The translations under genes were made by a program, and so were the position numbers. Shown piece after piece: positions 34,282-43,510 of a DNA stretch of 57,078 nt. This DNA comes from Paenibacillus algorifonticola. Lineage in GTDB: Bacteria > Bacillota > Bacilli > Paenibacillales > Paenibacillaceae. How positions within the stretch are numbered: the first letter of the stretch is position 1; every line of letters starts with the position of its first letter. Location: contig NZ_LAQO01000049.1 of assembly GCF_000971975.1 (NCBI RefSeq), forward strand, positions 1 through 57,078, given 5' to 3'. Below the pieces are notes generated by a model, which was not told the origin of the DNA, searched no databases, and was given only the letters and a program-made list of their open reading frames with translations.

Positions 34282-35568
34282 TTATTTTTTTATCATTAGT
34301 TTACGCAGCATATCCATTGGTTCAACAGGAGCAAGCGTCCTAATATGGATGCGCTGAAGCGGGTGCCTTGCAGCATCCAGCTCTTGTCCCTTGTCATCGG
34401 TCATCTGCGTAATCGTCTGCTTGAAGAAGCGGCCGCCGGGTCCTACAAACTCGACTTCCTGTCCCAGTTTGAAGTAATTGCGCTGTTGCACAACCGCAAT
34501 TCCAGTCTCTTCGTTGTATTCCAAAACAACTCCGGCAAAATCATAAGGGGCTGGCTTATCTTCCGGCTCATAAATATGATCCTCTGCCCCCGGTGTATCG
34601 AGGAAAAATCCCGTGTTGAGCGGACGGTTCGCCGCTTTGAAAATTTCATCCAGCCATTCTTGCTTCAGTACGAAATTTTCCGGATCTTCAAAATAGGAAT
34701 CAATCGCCTGACGATACACATTTACAACAGTAGCAACATAATGAATGCTCTTCATGCGGCCTTCAATTTTGAAGCTGTCTACGCCAACATCAATCAGCTC
34801 CGGCAAATATTCAATCATGCACAGGTCTTTAGAGCCCATCGTGAATTGATCTTCGCCTTCGGGATACATCGGCATATCATCAACGAACAAATCGTATTTC
34901 CAGCGGCACGACTGCGAGCAGCCTCCACGGTTGGAGTCCCGATCGGTGAAGTGATTGCTGAGTACACAGCGGCCAGAAAATGAAGAACACATCGCGCCAT
35001 GAATAAAGGCTTCAATTTCAATATCGACATGCTTTTTGATTTCTGCGATTTCTTCAAAGCTCGTTTCTCTGGCAAGAACGACGCGCGGCAATCCTTCTTC
35101 CTTCCAAAACTGTACCGCCTGCCAGTTGAGCGTTGATTGCTGAGTGCTCAGATGCGCTTCCAGCTTAGGAGCTACTCGCGCAGCCGTCTCAATAATAATC
35201 GGGTCAGCTACGATAATCGCTGAAATGCCGACTTCCTCCAAATTGCGCAAATACTCCTCAAGCCCGCCGATGTCCTCATTATGTGCGTAAATATTCGTAG
35301 CAACGAACACCTTCGCACCATAGCGATTGGCAAACTCGACGCCTTCTCGCATTTCCTCAAAGCTGAAATTGCCTGCGTTGGAACGAAGGCCGTATTTTTG
35401 TCCGCCAATGTATACAGCGTCTGCGCCATAATGGATGGCGAATTTCAACTTTTCCAAATTGCCTGCCGGGGCAAGCAGCTCGGGACGATCGAGTCTATGG
35501 CGTTTCCCCTGATAGCGGGTTTTCACCGAGCTCGTCGCCCCTGAATACGTGCTTTCTGCGACTGTCAT
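34282..35568 (-). CDS. trhP2: U32-family tRNA wobble-uridine hydroxylation protein (TrhP2/YrrO-like)
   Basis: 428-residue U32 'peptidase' family protein. The U32 signature is intact (EAFIHGAMCSSFSGRC), followed by further Cys in GGCSQSCRW that fit an Fe-S site. The N-terminus has ELLAPAGNLEKLKFAIHYGADAVYIGG. In B. subtilis the YrrN/YrrO pair is needed, with prephenate, for 5-hydroxyuridine at tRNA position 34. ATG 35568 follows GGAGGTG; the frame extends to 35598. The small U32 gene ends 26 bases upstream. Confidence 0.92.
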   Translation of the reverse strand: MTVAESTYSGATSSVKTRYQGKRHRLDRPELLAPAGNLEKLKFAIHYGADAVYIGGQKYGLRSNAGNFSFEEMREGVEFANRYGAKVFVATNIYAHNEDIGGLEEYLRNLEEVGISAIIVADPIIIETAARVAPKLEAHLSTQQSTLNWQAVQFWKEEGLPRVVLARETSFEEIAEIKKHVDIEIEAFIHGAMCSSFSGRCVLSNHFTDRDSNRGGCSQSCRWKYDLFVDDMPMYPEGEDQFTMGSKDLCMIEYLPELIDVGVDSFKIEGRMKSIHYVATVVNVYRQAIDSYFEDPENFVLKQEWLDEIFKAANRPLNTGFFLDTPGAEDHIYEPEDKPAPYDFAGVVLEYNEETGIAVVQQRNYFKLGQEVEFVGPGGRFFKQTITQMTDDKGQELDAARHPLQRIHIRTLAPVEPMDMLRKLMIKK

Positions 35569-35594
35569 AGTTGCTGCACCTCCTGCTCTATTAC

Positions 35595-36527
35595 TCAATA
35601 CACCTGTTCTTTATAAAAGAAACCAAAGCTCAGCTCACGCTTCTGATCTTGCGCTTCTGTAATCGGCTCCAGCCACTCATCCTGAAAACGATAGCCTTCC
35701 GGATCAGCCATATAAGCGTCAATGACGTTGCGATAAGCCCGCACTGCGATTTCATTGTATTCCACCGACTTGAGCAGCCCTTCAATCTTCAAGCTCTCCA
35801 CGCCGATTTCCATCAGCTCATGCAAGTTTTCCAGCATGCAAATATCATCCGAGCTCAAAATATGCGTGCCGTTGGCATCCTCATAAATAGGGAACCGCTC
35901 GTCTTTGCGCTCAGCCTCCATCACGTACAGTCCTTGCTCCTTGCTGGCGCTGCCAAGCTTGCCGGAGTCTTCCTGATGATCCAAATAGCTGTTGACGAGC
36001 GAACGCTTGGAATGATAAATATTCGTCAAGCCATGAACCTGCACCTCGATTGGCATCGTAGAGTTTTCTTTGATTTCAATGACCTGCTCCATATTCAGCT
36101 CGCGGGCGAGCACGAACCGCGTAGCGCCGCGTTTTCTCCAATATTCAGCAGTCGCATAGTTCGTTGACGTCATCTCGGCATTCCAATGCAGCGGCATATT
36201 AGGAGCAGCACTCCGTGCAGCCATTAATACAGCCGGGTCACCAAACATAACGCCGTTTACCCCAGCTTCAGCCAGTGCCTGCAAATAACTAGGCAAAGAC
36301 TCAACGACTTTATTTTCGATCAAATTATTTACCGATACATAAATGTTTACGCCCTGAGGCGCCGCCAGCTTCACGGCTTGCTTGATCATATCCAGATCAA
36401 ATTGTCCTGCAAGCCGCATGCCGTAGCGAGCTTCTCCAATCAGGAAAGCATCAGCTCCGGCAGCAATCAGGCGCTCCAGCTCTTCCAAAGATGAAGCTGT
36501 TGTTAATAATTCGGGCTTTACAGCCAT
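35595..36527 (-). CDS. trhP1: U32-family protein, small subunit (TrhP1/YrrN-like)
   Basis: 310-residue U32-family protein, shorter than its neighbour and lacking the signature cysteines: the corresponding segment reads VQVHGLTNIYHSKRS. This is typical of YrrN, thought to partner YrrO in tRNA U34 hydroxylation. The N-terminus (ELLTTASSLEELERLIAAGADAFLIG) matches the larger paralogue's barrel start. ATG 36527 follows AAGGAG. It starts 14 bases after mltG; the yrrM methyltransferase gene that lies between them in B. subtilis is absent. Confidence 0.9.
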   Translation of the reverse strand: MAVKPELLTTASSLEELERLIAAGADAFLIGEARYGMRLAGQFDLDMIKQAVKLAAPQGVNIYVSVNNLIENKVVESLPSYLQALAEAGVNGVMFGDPAVLMAARSAAPNMPLHWNAEMTSTNYATAEYWRKRGATRFVLARELNMEQVIEIKENSTMPIEVQVHGLTNIYHSKRSLVNSYLDHQEDSGKLGSASKEQGLYVMEAERKDERFPIYEDANGTHILSSDDICMLENLHELMEIGVESLKIEGLLKSVEYNEIAVRAYRNVIDAYMADPEGYRFQDEWLEPITEAQDQKRELSFGFFYKEQVY

Positions 36528-36541
36528 GTTCCTTACACTCC

Positions 36542-37639
36542 TTACTTAGACTGCGCAGTCTTGTTGCTGTTAGCAATATTATTGTTATGCTCGCTAAAGG
36601 TTTTAGCAAACAGATGCTGTCCCGTTCCATCTTTCTTCGTTACATAGAAAAAATATTCCGTATCCTGCGGATAAAGCGCCGCTTTGATCGAGCTAAGGCT
36701 TGGTGCCGCAATCGGTCCCGGCGGGAGCCCATCTACCAAATAGGTGTTATAAGGGCTGTCTACTTTGAGATCCTTATTATACAAGCGTTCCTTCGGCTTA
36801 TCCAGTGCGTATTGCACCGTTGCATCAATCTGAAGCTTCATCGGCTTGTTCAGGCGATTATATATAACGCTCGCAACTGTCGCACGCTCCTCGTCAACGA
36901 CCACCTCACGCTCGACCAGTGAAGCAATCGTAAGCAGCTGATGAATCGTCAGCTTGCGTTTTTCCAGTTGAATGGTCCAATCCTTCGGAAGCTGGGCAAG
37001 CTTGACATCAAGCTCGGAAATCATACGGTTTAATATTTCCTGCTCCGTACTGCCCTTCTTCATTTCATACGTTTCCGGAAACAAATACCCTTCCAGCCGG
37101 TGGTGCAGCTTGGCATCAGCCGAAATTTCATTGACCGCCTCCGCATTGCTCCACGTTTGCTGTTTATCGGCCAGCTCCAAAAATTTATCCTTGTCGATCA
37201 GCTTCTCTTCCGCCAGCTTATCGGCAATTTGCAGCACCGTAAGTCCCTCAGGAATCGTAAACCGGATCGTCTCCTGCTTGACCGTGCTGCCGCTGTTCAG
37301 CATAGCAATGACATCTGCCTTATCCATGCCGGGATTCATCGAATACGTGCCCGCCTGGAATTTGCCGCCTTCTTTCTCCAGCTTCAAATAATATTTAAAG
37401 ATCAGGGCATTTTTAATAATCCCTTCCTCTTGAAGCACATCGGAAATTTGGCTAGCTGAGGCGCTGTTTGGAATAACAATCTGCTTGGCCTCTGCCGTCT
37501 TGGTTGGTTCTAATTGAAGCCACACATAAATAAATGCGCCGCCCACCACTGTAGTAATAACGCCTAAAATGCTTAAAAATACGTAAAAAGCGATACGAAC
37601 CTTGCTAGGCCTAGGTGACTGCCTCTTTGCGTTGTCCAA
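36542..37639 (-). CDS. mltG: Endolytic murein transglycosylase MltG (YrrL-like)
   Basis: 365-residue membrane-anchored lytic transglycosylase that cuts nascent glycan strands and may set their length. One TM (residues 15-39), a LysM-like region near 110-140 (FTIPEGLTVLQIADKLAEE), the catalytic Glu in TIASLVEREVV, and the C-terminal signature SPYNTYLVDGLPPGPIA. The start is TTG 37639 with AGGAGGAAAGCAGG just upstream. The start codon is inferred from that site, as no ATG fits. Confidence 0.94.
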   Translation of the reverse strand: MDNAKRQSPRPSKVRIAFYVFLSILGVITTVVGGAFIYVWLQLEPTKTAEAKQIVIPNSASASQISDVLQEEGIIKNALIFKYYLKLEKEGGKFQAGTYSMNPGMDKADVIAMLNSGSTVKQETIRFTIPEGLTVLQIADKLAEEKLIDKDKFLELADKQQTWSNAEAVNEISADAKLHHRLEGYLFPETYEMKKGSTEQEILNRMISELDVKLAQLPKDWTIQLEKRKLTIHQLLTIASLVEREVVVDEERATVASVIYNRLNKPMKLQIDATVQYALDKPKERLYNKDLKVDSPYNTYLVDGLPPGPIAAPSLSSIKAALYPQDTEYFFYVTKKDGTGQHLFAKTFSEHNNNIANSNKTAQSK

Positions 37640-37667
37640 CCTGCTTTCCTCCTAATTCCCCAATACG

Positions 37668-37705
37668 TCGAGAAAAAGAGCGGTGTGCACCGCTCTTTTT
37701 CTCGA
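37668..37705. terminator. Near-perfect palindromic terminator
   Basis: 17-18-bp arms CGAGAAAAAGAGCGGTG/CACCGCTCTTTTTCTCG with a 2-base centre. A-run and T-run are inside the arms, so it can work in either direction. It lies between the DUF1292 genes and mltG and should separate the ireB-ruvX-DUF1292 transcript from mltG. Confidence 0.85.
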
Positions 37706-37728
37706 TGTATACGTATAATAAAGCTTGC

Positions 37729-38043
37729 TTAAGGTCGCTCATCGCCAGCAAATAACAAATCGTCATAAGCCTCGGACGCCAGTTCCCATTCTTCATCATC
37801 CTCAATCGTTTCCAGCTCCGGCTCTTCGCCAGCACCGCCAATGACGCGGAAAAGCTCCACTTCATCCTCGCCCTTCATCGCTTCCGACTGGAGCGCAGCA
37901 TAAACGTAGGAGCCGAGCCTAAACTCCGCCTTGATGACGAATGTTTCCATAACGCCGCCGCCCGCAAGCAGCTCGATTTGAGGACCGAAGGCTTCCCGCA
38001 GCCGCTCAAGCGGCTGCGGGATCAGTACCTCGCCTTGATCCAT
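37729..38043 (-). CDS. DUF1292-family protein, second copy
   Basis: 104-residue acidic protein of the DUF1292 (YrzB) family. The core resembles the upstream copy: VELFRVIG..ELETIEDDEEWELASEAYDDLL against VYAFRYEE..KLYTIEDEEEWNIVEETFNTLL. It has a longer, less acidic N-terminus (PQPLERLREAFGPQIELLAGG). Function unknown. Its ATG overlaps the stop of the first copy (TAATG), so translation is coupled. The tandem is not usual in Bacillus, where yrzB is single. Confidence 0.85.
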   Translation of the reverse strand: MDQGEVLIPQPLERLREAFGPQIELLAGGGVMETFVIKAEFRLGSYVYAALQSEAMKGEDEVELFRVIGGAGEEPELETIEDDEEWELASEAYDDLLFAGDERP

Positions 38044-38339
38044 TAATTTTCTTCCTCCAATTCGCCGAGCAGCGTATTAAACGTCTCCTCCACGATGTTC
38101 CATTCTTCTTCGTCTTCAATCGTGTACAGCTTGAGATCGTCTCCATCTTCCTCATAGCGGAAGGCGTAAACCTCATCTTCCTCTTCGCTCTCACCAACGA
38201 GCGGAACGACCATCATATATTTCTGATCAGAGCCATCCACTTCAAACTTCATGATGACTTCGAATTCTTCTTCATTGCCGTCTTCATCCGGAATATAAAT
38301 AATTTCCGGCTCTTCGAACTGCATATCATCCTTTGTCAT
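38043..38339 (-). CDS. DUF1292-family protein (YrzB-like)
   Basis: 98-residue, very acidic DUF1292 protein (MTKDDMQFEEPEIIYIPDED...). It occupies the place of yrzB in the conserved alaS-ireB-ruvX-yrzB-mltG run. Function unknown. ATG 38339 is chosen over 38351 because AAGGTGAG lies 9 bases upstream. It starts 45 bases after ruvX. Confidence 0.88.
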   Translation of the reverse strand: MTKDDMQFEEPEIIYIPDEDGNEEEFEVIMKFEVDGSDQKYMMVVPLVGESEEEDEVYAFRYEEDGDDLKLYTIEDEEEWNIVEETFNTLLGELEEEN

Positions 38340-38384
38340 CTTAACCCTCACCTTTTCGTTTTGTGCATTGCGCCGAATCAGCTT

Positions 38385-38810
38385 CTACTCGTTTCGACGC
38401 AAGCCCTTAGAATCGAGATAATTTTGTAAAATGAGCGTTGCCGCCATTTTGTCCACTACCAGCTTTCGCTTCTTACGGCTGACATCCGCTTCTATGAGAG
38501 TACGCTCTGCGGCTACAGTAGTCAACCGTTCGTCCCAAAGGTGAACAGGCAAGTGTAGTTTCTGTCGAAGCTGCTCTGCAAATTCAATGCTAATTTCGCC
38601 TCGCGGACCGATGGTGTTATTCATATTCTTCGGAAGTCCCAAGACGATCTCACTAACCTCATACTGCTGCGCCAATTCGGCGAGCCGATCCAATTCACCA
38701 TTGTCACGGCGCTTCTTCACGACCTCGACCCCTTGCGCAGTCCAGCCAAAAGGATCGCTTACCGCAACACCAATGTTGCGATCGCCGTAATCGAGTCCCA
38801 TTGTTCTCAT
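38385..38810 (-). CDS. ruvX: RNase H-fold nuclease RuvX/YqgF
   Basis: 141-residue YqgF-family protein, annotated as a putative Holliday-junction resolvase and in E. coli involved in 16S rRNA maturation. Conserved acidic sites: GLDYGDRNIGVAVSD, GLPKNMNNTIGPR, WDERLTT and DKMAATLILQNYLD. Normal length. It lies 21 bases after ireB in a conserved Firmicute operon. Confidence 0.95.
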   Translation of the reverse strand: MRTMGLDYGDRNIGVAVSDPFGWTAQGVEVVKKRRDNGELDRLAELAQQYEVSEIVLGLPKNMNNTIGPRGEISIEFAEQLRQKLHLPVHLWDERLTTVAAERTLIEADVSRKKRKLVVDKMAATLILQNYLDSKGLRRNE

Positions 38811-38831
38811 TGCTTGTCCGGCTCCTGACTA

Positions 38832-39095
38832 TTATGTTTTCTTATTGTTCAAATAAAACCGGACAAGCTCTTCAATGAGTTCATCGCGTTCCTTCTTGCG
38901 AATCAGGCTCCTGGCGTTGTTGTGCCGCGGAATATAAGCGGGATCACCGGAGAGCAAATAGCCTACAATCTGATTAATCGGATTGTACTCTTTCTCCAGA
39001 AGTGCCTCATGAACAGTAAGCAAAATGTCCTGTGAGGAGGTTTCCAAACTTTCCGGCAACACATCAAACTTCATCGTTTTATCCATGGAACTCAT
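38832..39095 (-). CDS. ireB: IreB-family regulatory phosphoprotein (UPF0297, YrzL)
   Basis: 87-residue protein. It contains MDKTMKFDV near the N-terminus, the region where IreB of enterococci is threonine-phosphorylated by the PASTA kinase IreK, and the conserved NQIVGYLLSGDPAYIPRHNNAR. Fits the family length of 85-90. ATG 39095 follows GAGGTG; the frame is open to 39116. Downstream of alaS and upstream of ruvX, as in most Firmicutes. Confidence 0.95.
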   Translation of the reverse strand: MSSMDKTMKFDVLPESLETSSQDILLTVHEALLEKEYNPINQIVGYLLSGDPAYIPRHNNARSLIRKKERDELIEELVRFYLNNKKT

Positions 39096-39154
39096 CGCCA
39101 GCACCTCGCTTTCCAACTACATTTCAATGAGATTACTATCGATACACATTTCCA

Positions 39155-41788
39155 TCATATCACATTTGCTTGGGCGAGAACCAGTTCTTCCGCAAGTTTC
39201 AGTGCTTCTTCCAATTTGGAAGCATCTTTGCCGCCTGCCTGCGCCATATCAGGACGGCCACCGCCGCTGCCGCCACATACTGCTGCTGCTTCTTTAATTA
39301 TTTTGCCAGCGTGAAGACCTTTCTTCACTAGATCCGCCGATACCGACGCTACGAGGCTAACTTTATCCTCCTGTACAGCGCCAAGAATAATGACTGCCGA
39401 AGGCAGCTTAAGCTTCAGCTCATCAGAAATGCCGCGCAGCGCATCCATAGATGGCGCATTTACTTGAGCGCTTAGCACAGTAATTTCGCCGACCTGCTTC
39501 GCTTGCTGCTCAAGTGAGCCTGCTTCGATCCTGCTCAGCTTCGCTTGCAGTGATTCATTCTCGCGGCCAAGCTCCTTCACCTGCACATGCAGCGCTTCAA
39601 TACGCTTAGGTACATCCCCATTGCTCGATTTCAGCAATGCTGCTGCTTGCCCCAGCAAATCAAGCTGGCTTTCTGTATAGCTGTAAGCATGGCGGCCTGT
39701 AACAGCTTCAATCCGGCGCACGCCGGAGCCAATTCCGCTTTCGCTGACCAGCTTGAACACGCCGATTTGCGAAGTGCTGGCTACGTGGCAGCCGCCGCAT
39801 AGCTCAAGGCTGTAGTCGCCGACTTGCACGACGCGGACGACATCGCCATATTTTTCACCAAACAATGCCATTGCGCCCATTTCCTTCGCTTCTGCAAGCG
39901 ACTTGTTCGTAATGGTCACATCGGTGCTGTTCCAAATTTGCTCATTTACACGGCGCTCGATTTCTACAAGCTCCTCATCGGTAATGCTGCCAAAATGGGA
40001 GAAGTCAAAACGCAAACGCTCCGCCTCAACAAGGGAACCAGCCTGATTGACATGAGTACCTAGCACTTCCTTGAGCGCTTTATGAAGCAAATGGGTCGCC
40101 GTGTGGTTTTTAATGACGTCCTCACGAACCGCTTTCGCTACAGCTGCCTGTACTTTCTCGCCCGTCTTCACTGTGCCTGATACAACGAGCGCATGATGCA
40201 CGCTTTGGCCATGCGGCGCTTTCGTCACATCTTTCACTTGCAGCGAGAAGCCTTGGCCCGAAATAATGCCGCGGTCGCCAATTTGTCCACCGCTCTCTGC
40301 ATAAAACGGGGTGCGGTCAAGCAGCACAAACACTTCGCTGCCTTCGCTTGCGCTGTCAATCAGCGCATCCTCTTGCACAATTGCCGTAATTGTTGATTCA
40401 ATTACCAATTCATTATAGCCAACAAATTCGCTTTTAACCGTGAATTCGCCAAGTGCGCCACCTTGAATCTTCATGCCGCCTGTATCCTGACGAGCTGCCC
40501 GCGCCCGCTCACGCTGCGCTTCCATGGCTGCGTCAAAGCCTGCACGGTCAACAGTCAAGCCATTTTCCGCTGCAAAATCCTCAGTCAGGTCAAACGGGAA
40601 GCCATACGTGTCATACAGACGGAATGCATCCTCACCGCCGATTTCCTTGCCGCCTGCTGTGCGCGCCGTGTCTACCAGCGTCGTGAGCAAAGCCAGCCCA
40701 TCGGATAGCGTCTCGTGGAAACGTTCTTCCTCTGTACGGATAACCTTCTCAATAAATTCGCGTTTGGACACAACCTCGTCGTAGTATACGCCCATCACTT
40801 CGCCAACAGTAGCGGTCAGCTCATGCAGGAATGGACGGTCGATGCCGATCGTTTTTCCGTAACGAACCGCTCTGCGGAGCAAACGGCGGATAATGTAGCC
40901 GCGTCCTTCATTAGAAGGCATAACGCCGTCGCCTACAGCGAAAGCAACCGTACGAATATGGTCGGCGATTACTTTCAGCGCCACATCATGCTCATCGTTC
41001 ACATGATATTGTACGCCAGCAAGCTCACACGTACGCTCGATAATTGGCATGAACAGATCGGTATCAAAGTTCGAATCTACGTCCTGCAAAATCGAAGCGA
41101 AACGCTCCAGGCCTGCGCCTGTATCGATGTTTTTGTTTGGAAGCGGCGTATAGCTGCCGTCCTTGTTATGGTTGAACTGCGAGAATACGAGGTTCCATAC
41201 TTCCAGAAAACGCTCGTTTTCGCCGCCCGGCCAGCATTCTGGATCGTTCAAATCGCCGTATTTGTCGCCGCGGTCATAGAAAATTTCCGTACATGGTCCG
41301 CATGGGCCTTCGCCGATATCCCAGAAGTTTTCATCCAGCTTGTAGATGCGCTCCTCTGGCAGGCCGATTTTTTTATTCCAGAACTCGTAAGCTTCCTCAT
41401 CCTCCGGGTAAACCGTGACCGAAAGGCGCTCTGGATCGAAGCCGATCCACTCCTTGCCCGTTAGAAACTCCCAAGCCCAAGTAATCGCTTCTTCCTTGAA
41501 ATAATCGCCGATGGAGAAATTGCCGAGCATTTCGAAAAACGTATGGTGGCGGCGCGTTTTGCCGACATTTTCGATATCGTTGGTGCGAATGCACTTCTGC
41601 GAATTCGTAATCCGTGGATTTTCCGGAATGACACGTCCGTCAAAATAAGCTTTCAGCGGCGCCATGCCTGCGTTAATCCATAGCAGCGATGGATCGTTGT
41701 GCGGCACGAGCGATGCGCTCGGCTCGATAGTATGTCCTTTGCTTTCGAAAAAAGCAAGCCATTTTGCCCGAATTTCACTAGCCTTCAT
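39155..41788 (-). CDS. alaS: Alanine-tRNA ligase
   Basis: 877-residue class II synthetase. Aminoacylation domain (KASEIRAKWLAFFESKGHT, ..INAGMAPLK), editing domain with zinc-binding NHTATHLLH and ELCGGCH, then a coiled region and a DHHA1 C-terminus with GGSGGGRPDMAQAGG. ATG 41788 follows TTGGAGG; the longer frame to 41830 adds nothing conserved. Expression is controlled by the T-box leader upstream. Confidence 0.98.
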   Translation of the reverse strand: MKASEIRAKWLAFFESKGHTIEPSASLVPHNDPSLLWINAGMAPLKAYFDGRVIPENPRITNSQKCIRTNDIENVGKTRRHHTFFEMLGNFSIGDYFKEEAITWAWEFLTGKEWIGFDPERLSVTVYPEDEEAYEFWNKKIGLPEERIYKLDENFWDIGEGPCGPCTEIFYDRGDKYGDLNDPECWPGGENERFLEVWNLVFSQFNHNKDGSYTPLPNKNIDTGAGLERFASILQDVDSNFDTDLFMPIIERTCELAGVQYHVNDEHDVALKVIADHIRTVAFAVGDGVMPSNEGRGYIIRRLLRRAVRYGKTIGIDRPFLHELTATVGEVMGVYYDEVVSKREFIEKVIRTEEERFHETLSDGLALLTTLVDTARTAGGKEIGGEDAFRLYDTYGFPFDLTEDFAAENGLTVDRAGFDAAMEAQRERARAARQDTGGMKIQGGALGEFTVKSEFVGYNELVIESTITAIVQEDALIDSASEGSEVFVLLDRTPFYAESGGQIGDRGIISGQGFSLQVKDVTKAPHGQSVHHALVVSGTVKTGEKVQAAVAKAVREDVIKNHTATHLLHKALKEVLGTHVNQAGSLVEAERLRFDFSHFGSITDEELVEIERRVNEQIWNSTDVTITNKSLAEAKEMGAMALFGEKYGDVVRVVQVGDYSLELCGGCHVASTSQIGVFKLVSESGIGSGVRRIEAVTGRHAYSYTESQLDLLGQAAALLKSSNGDVPKRIEALHVQVKELGRENESLQAKLSRIEAGSLEQQAKQVGEITVLSAQVNAPSMDALRGISDELKLKLPSAVIILGAVQEDKVSLVASVSADLVKKGLHAGKIIKEAAAVCGGSGGGRPDMAQAGGKDASKLEEALKLAEELVLAQANVI

Positions 41789-41858
41789 AGTTGATACGCC
41801 TCCAATAAGTTTCGTTATTTGCGCCTGCATTTTGTGGCCAAACCTGCTTTAAAACAGC

Positions 41859-42120
41859 AAAAAGTCCCTGTCAGTTATGACAGGGACGAAAACTCGCGGT
41901 ACCACCCTGGTTATCGCCGGCATCAGCCTTGCCCTATTATCTAGCGGCACAGCAATGCAGCAGCAATCTCCTCGTATGGACGATAACGGGTCCTCCCGGT
42001 GAAGTTCATTCACACTCCGAAAGCAGCTTTCAGCCATCCTTCGCCATAAAAGCTCTTGCAGCCAACGCCGGATAACGGCGAAGAAGCTTCCTCTCTGATT
42101 GACGGTCTATAGCTTACTTC
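41859..42120 (-). promoter_or_regulatory. T-box riboswitch and terminator of alaS
   Basis: The minus strand carries the T-box core GGTGGTACCGCGA (41894-41906), followed by the terminator stem GTCCCTGTCA/TGACAGGGAC and TTTTTGC (41859-41888). Stem I features lie at about 42000-42100 (AGAGAGGAAGC, GGCTGCAAGAGC, GCTGAAAGCTGC, GGAGTG). A GCT triplet in the presumed specifier region fits alanine, but I did not fold the stem, so the exact specifier is uncertain. Uncharged tRNA-Ala should allow read-through. Confidence 0.93.
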
Positions 42121-42261
42121 CTTTTCATCAACGATTTCCATTTAAAATATAAGAATTTATAAGTTTTGCACTTATACATAGGCTTATATTTCTCCGACAA
42201 AGCTCTTCGCTCGTCCCAGAAGGACGACGAAGTCGTTTTTGCTTGAGTTGTACTAAAAATG

Positions 42262-42290
42262 AGTATATCGGCAGCAAGGCCCGCTGTCAA
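42262..42290 (-). promoter_or_regulatory. alaS promoter
   Basis: TTGACA (42285-42290), 17 bases, TATACT (42262-42267) on the minus strand, a near-consensus sigma-A promoter. The -35 overlaps the stop codon of the upstream permease gene. The leader from here to the alaS start is about 465 bases, longer than the T-box needs. The extra ~130 bases (42121-42255) include a GTCC/GGAC hairpin. Confidence 0.85.
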
Positions 42291-43357
42291 ATAATCTTTC
42301 GCCGCACATAATAAGCAAACATATGCTGGACGATGACCTTTAGCGCCGCGAAAATCGGAACGGCGAGAATCATACCCGCCACACCAGCCACCTCTCCTCC
42401 AACCAGCAGGGCGAAAATAATCGCCAGCGGATGCATATGCAGCGTCCTCCCCACCACCTGCGGGGAAATGATGTTGCCCTCTAAAATTTGGCAAAGCGTA
42501 TTGATCACCGCGACGAGAATCATCATTTTGACCGATATGGTCGAGGCCATTAGAATCGCTGGAATTGCCCCCAGAAACGGGCCCAAGTAAGGAATAATGT
42601 TCGTAATCGCTACAATGCCGGCAAGCAGCAGCGCATATTCCATTCCAATGATCGTATAGCCGGTATAGGCGAGCACGCCGACGATCAGACAGACGAGGAA
42701 CTGCCCGCGTATGTAGCTGCCGAGCGCCGAGTCAATATCCTTCATCAGCCGAACCGTATTTTGACGATGCGATTTAGGCACATACATAATGATCGTCCGC
42801 TCGAACACCTCAAAGTCTTTCAAGATGTAGAACGCTAGAAACGGCACAATAAACGCAATAAACACCGTATTCAGCACTGAGCCAATATTATTGATAAAAT
42901 GGATCAGCGTTTCCGACAGCTTCCGCTCCATATGTAGCAGCGACTGGTTCATGCCATCGCGCAGGCTGTCCGGCAGAAACGACGTATTGTTAATGTCCGA
43001 CACCAAGCTTTGCGCCTTCATCGTCAGATCCGGAACCCGCTCATTCAGCTCCTGCACCTGCATCGCCAGCATCGGAATAACATTGACCAGCAGCACCGTC
43101 AGCGCCGTGAAAAATACCGTATAGATGAGCAGTACAGCCATCGTTCGCGGAACTTTACGTTCATGCAGCATCGTAACAACCGGATTCAGCACGTAGGAAA
43201 TAATCATGGCTACGATAAATGGCGCAAGTATCGCCTTCAGAAAAAAATAAATATGCATAAACATCGGCTTGACCAATATGAGCAAATAAAGCGCCAGCAA
43301 GCCTAGAATCACATAGACCAACCACACAAACAGACGGCTTTTTGTGAACCGTTCCAC
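42287..43357 (-). CDS. AI-2E/PerM-family membrane protein (YrrI-like)
   Basis: 356-residue polytopic protein of the AI-2E family. N-terminal helix pair (LFVWLVYVILGLLALYLLIL), a soluble stretch (about 95-150), and the C-terminal signature ITNIIPYLGPFLGAIPA with VGRTLHMHPLAIIFALLVGG. A homologue upstream of alaS is called YrrI in B. subtilis. Substrate unknown. The start is GTG 43357 with GGGGGTGAGGG upstream. A second, divergent member of the family lies at 26486-27631. Confidence 0.9.
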   Translation of the reverse strand: MERFTKSRLFVWLVYVILGLLALYLLILVKPMFMHIYFFLKAILAPFIVAMIISYVLNPVVTMLHERKVPRTMAVLLIYTVFFTALTVLLVNVIPMLAMQVQELNERVPDLTMKAQSLVSDINNTSFLPDSLRDGMNQSLLHMERKLSETLIHFINNIGSVLNTVFIAFIVPFLAFYILKDFEVFERTIIMYVPKSHRQNTVRLMKDIDSALGSYIRGQFLVCLIVGVLAYTGYTIIGMEYALLLAGIVAITNIIPYLGPFLGAIPAILMASTISVKMMILVAVINTLCQILEGNIISPQVVGRTLHMHPLAIIFALLVGGEVAGVAGMILAVPIFAALKVIVQHMFAYYVRRKII

Positions 43358-43510
43358 TTTCCCTCACCCCCGCTCGCTTACCAGATAGGCCCATAGGCCA
43401 ATCTGCTACAGTATATGTACAAGCGGGGAAAATCATCCATGCTGAATGGGAAAGGTAACTTTAAGGGTCATACACTAAGTACAAGGGATTTTAAAAAAAC
43501 TTTAGCACTT

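Noticed and set aside
40715..41464. Open frame of 249 codons on the plus strand
   Set aside because: Antisense to alaS; no plausible ribosome site or domain.
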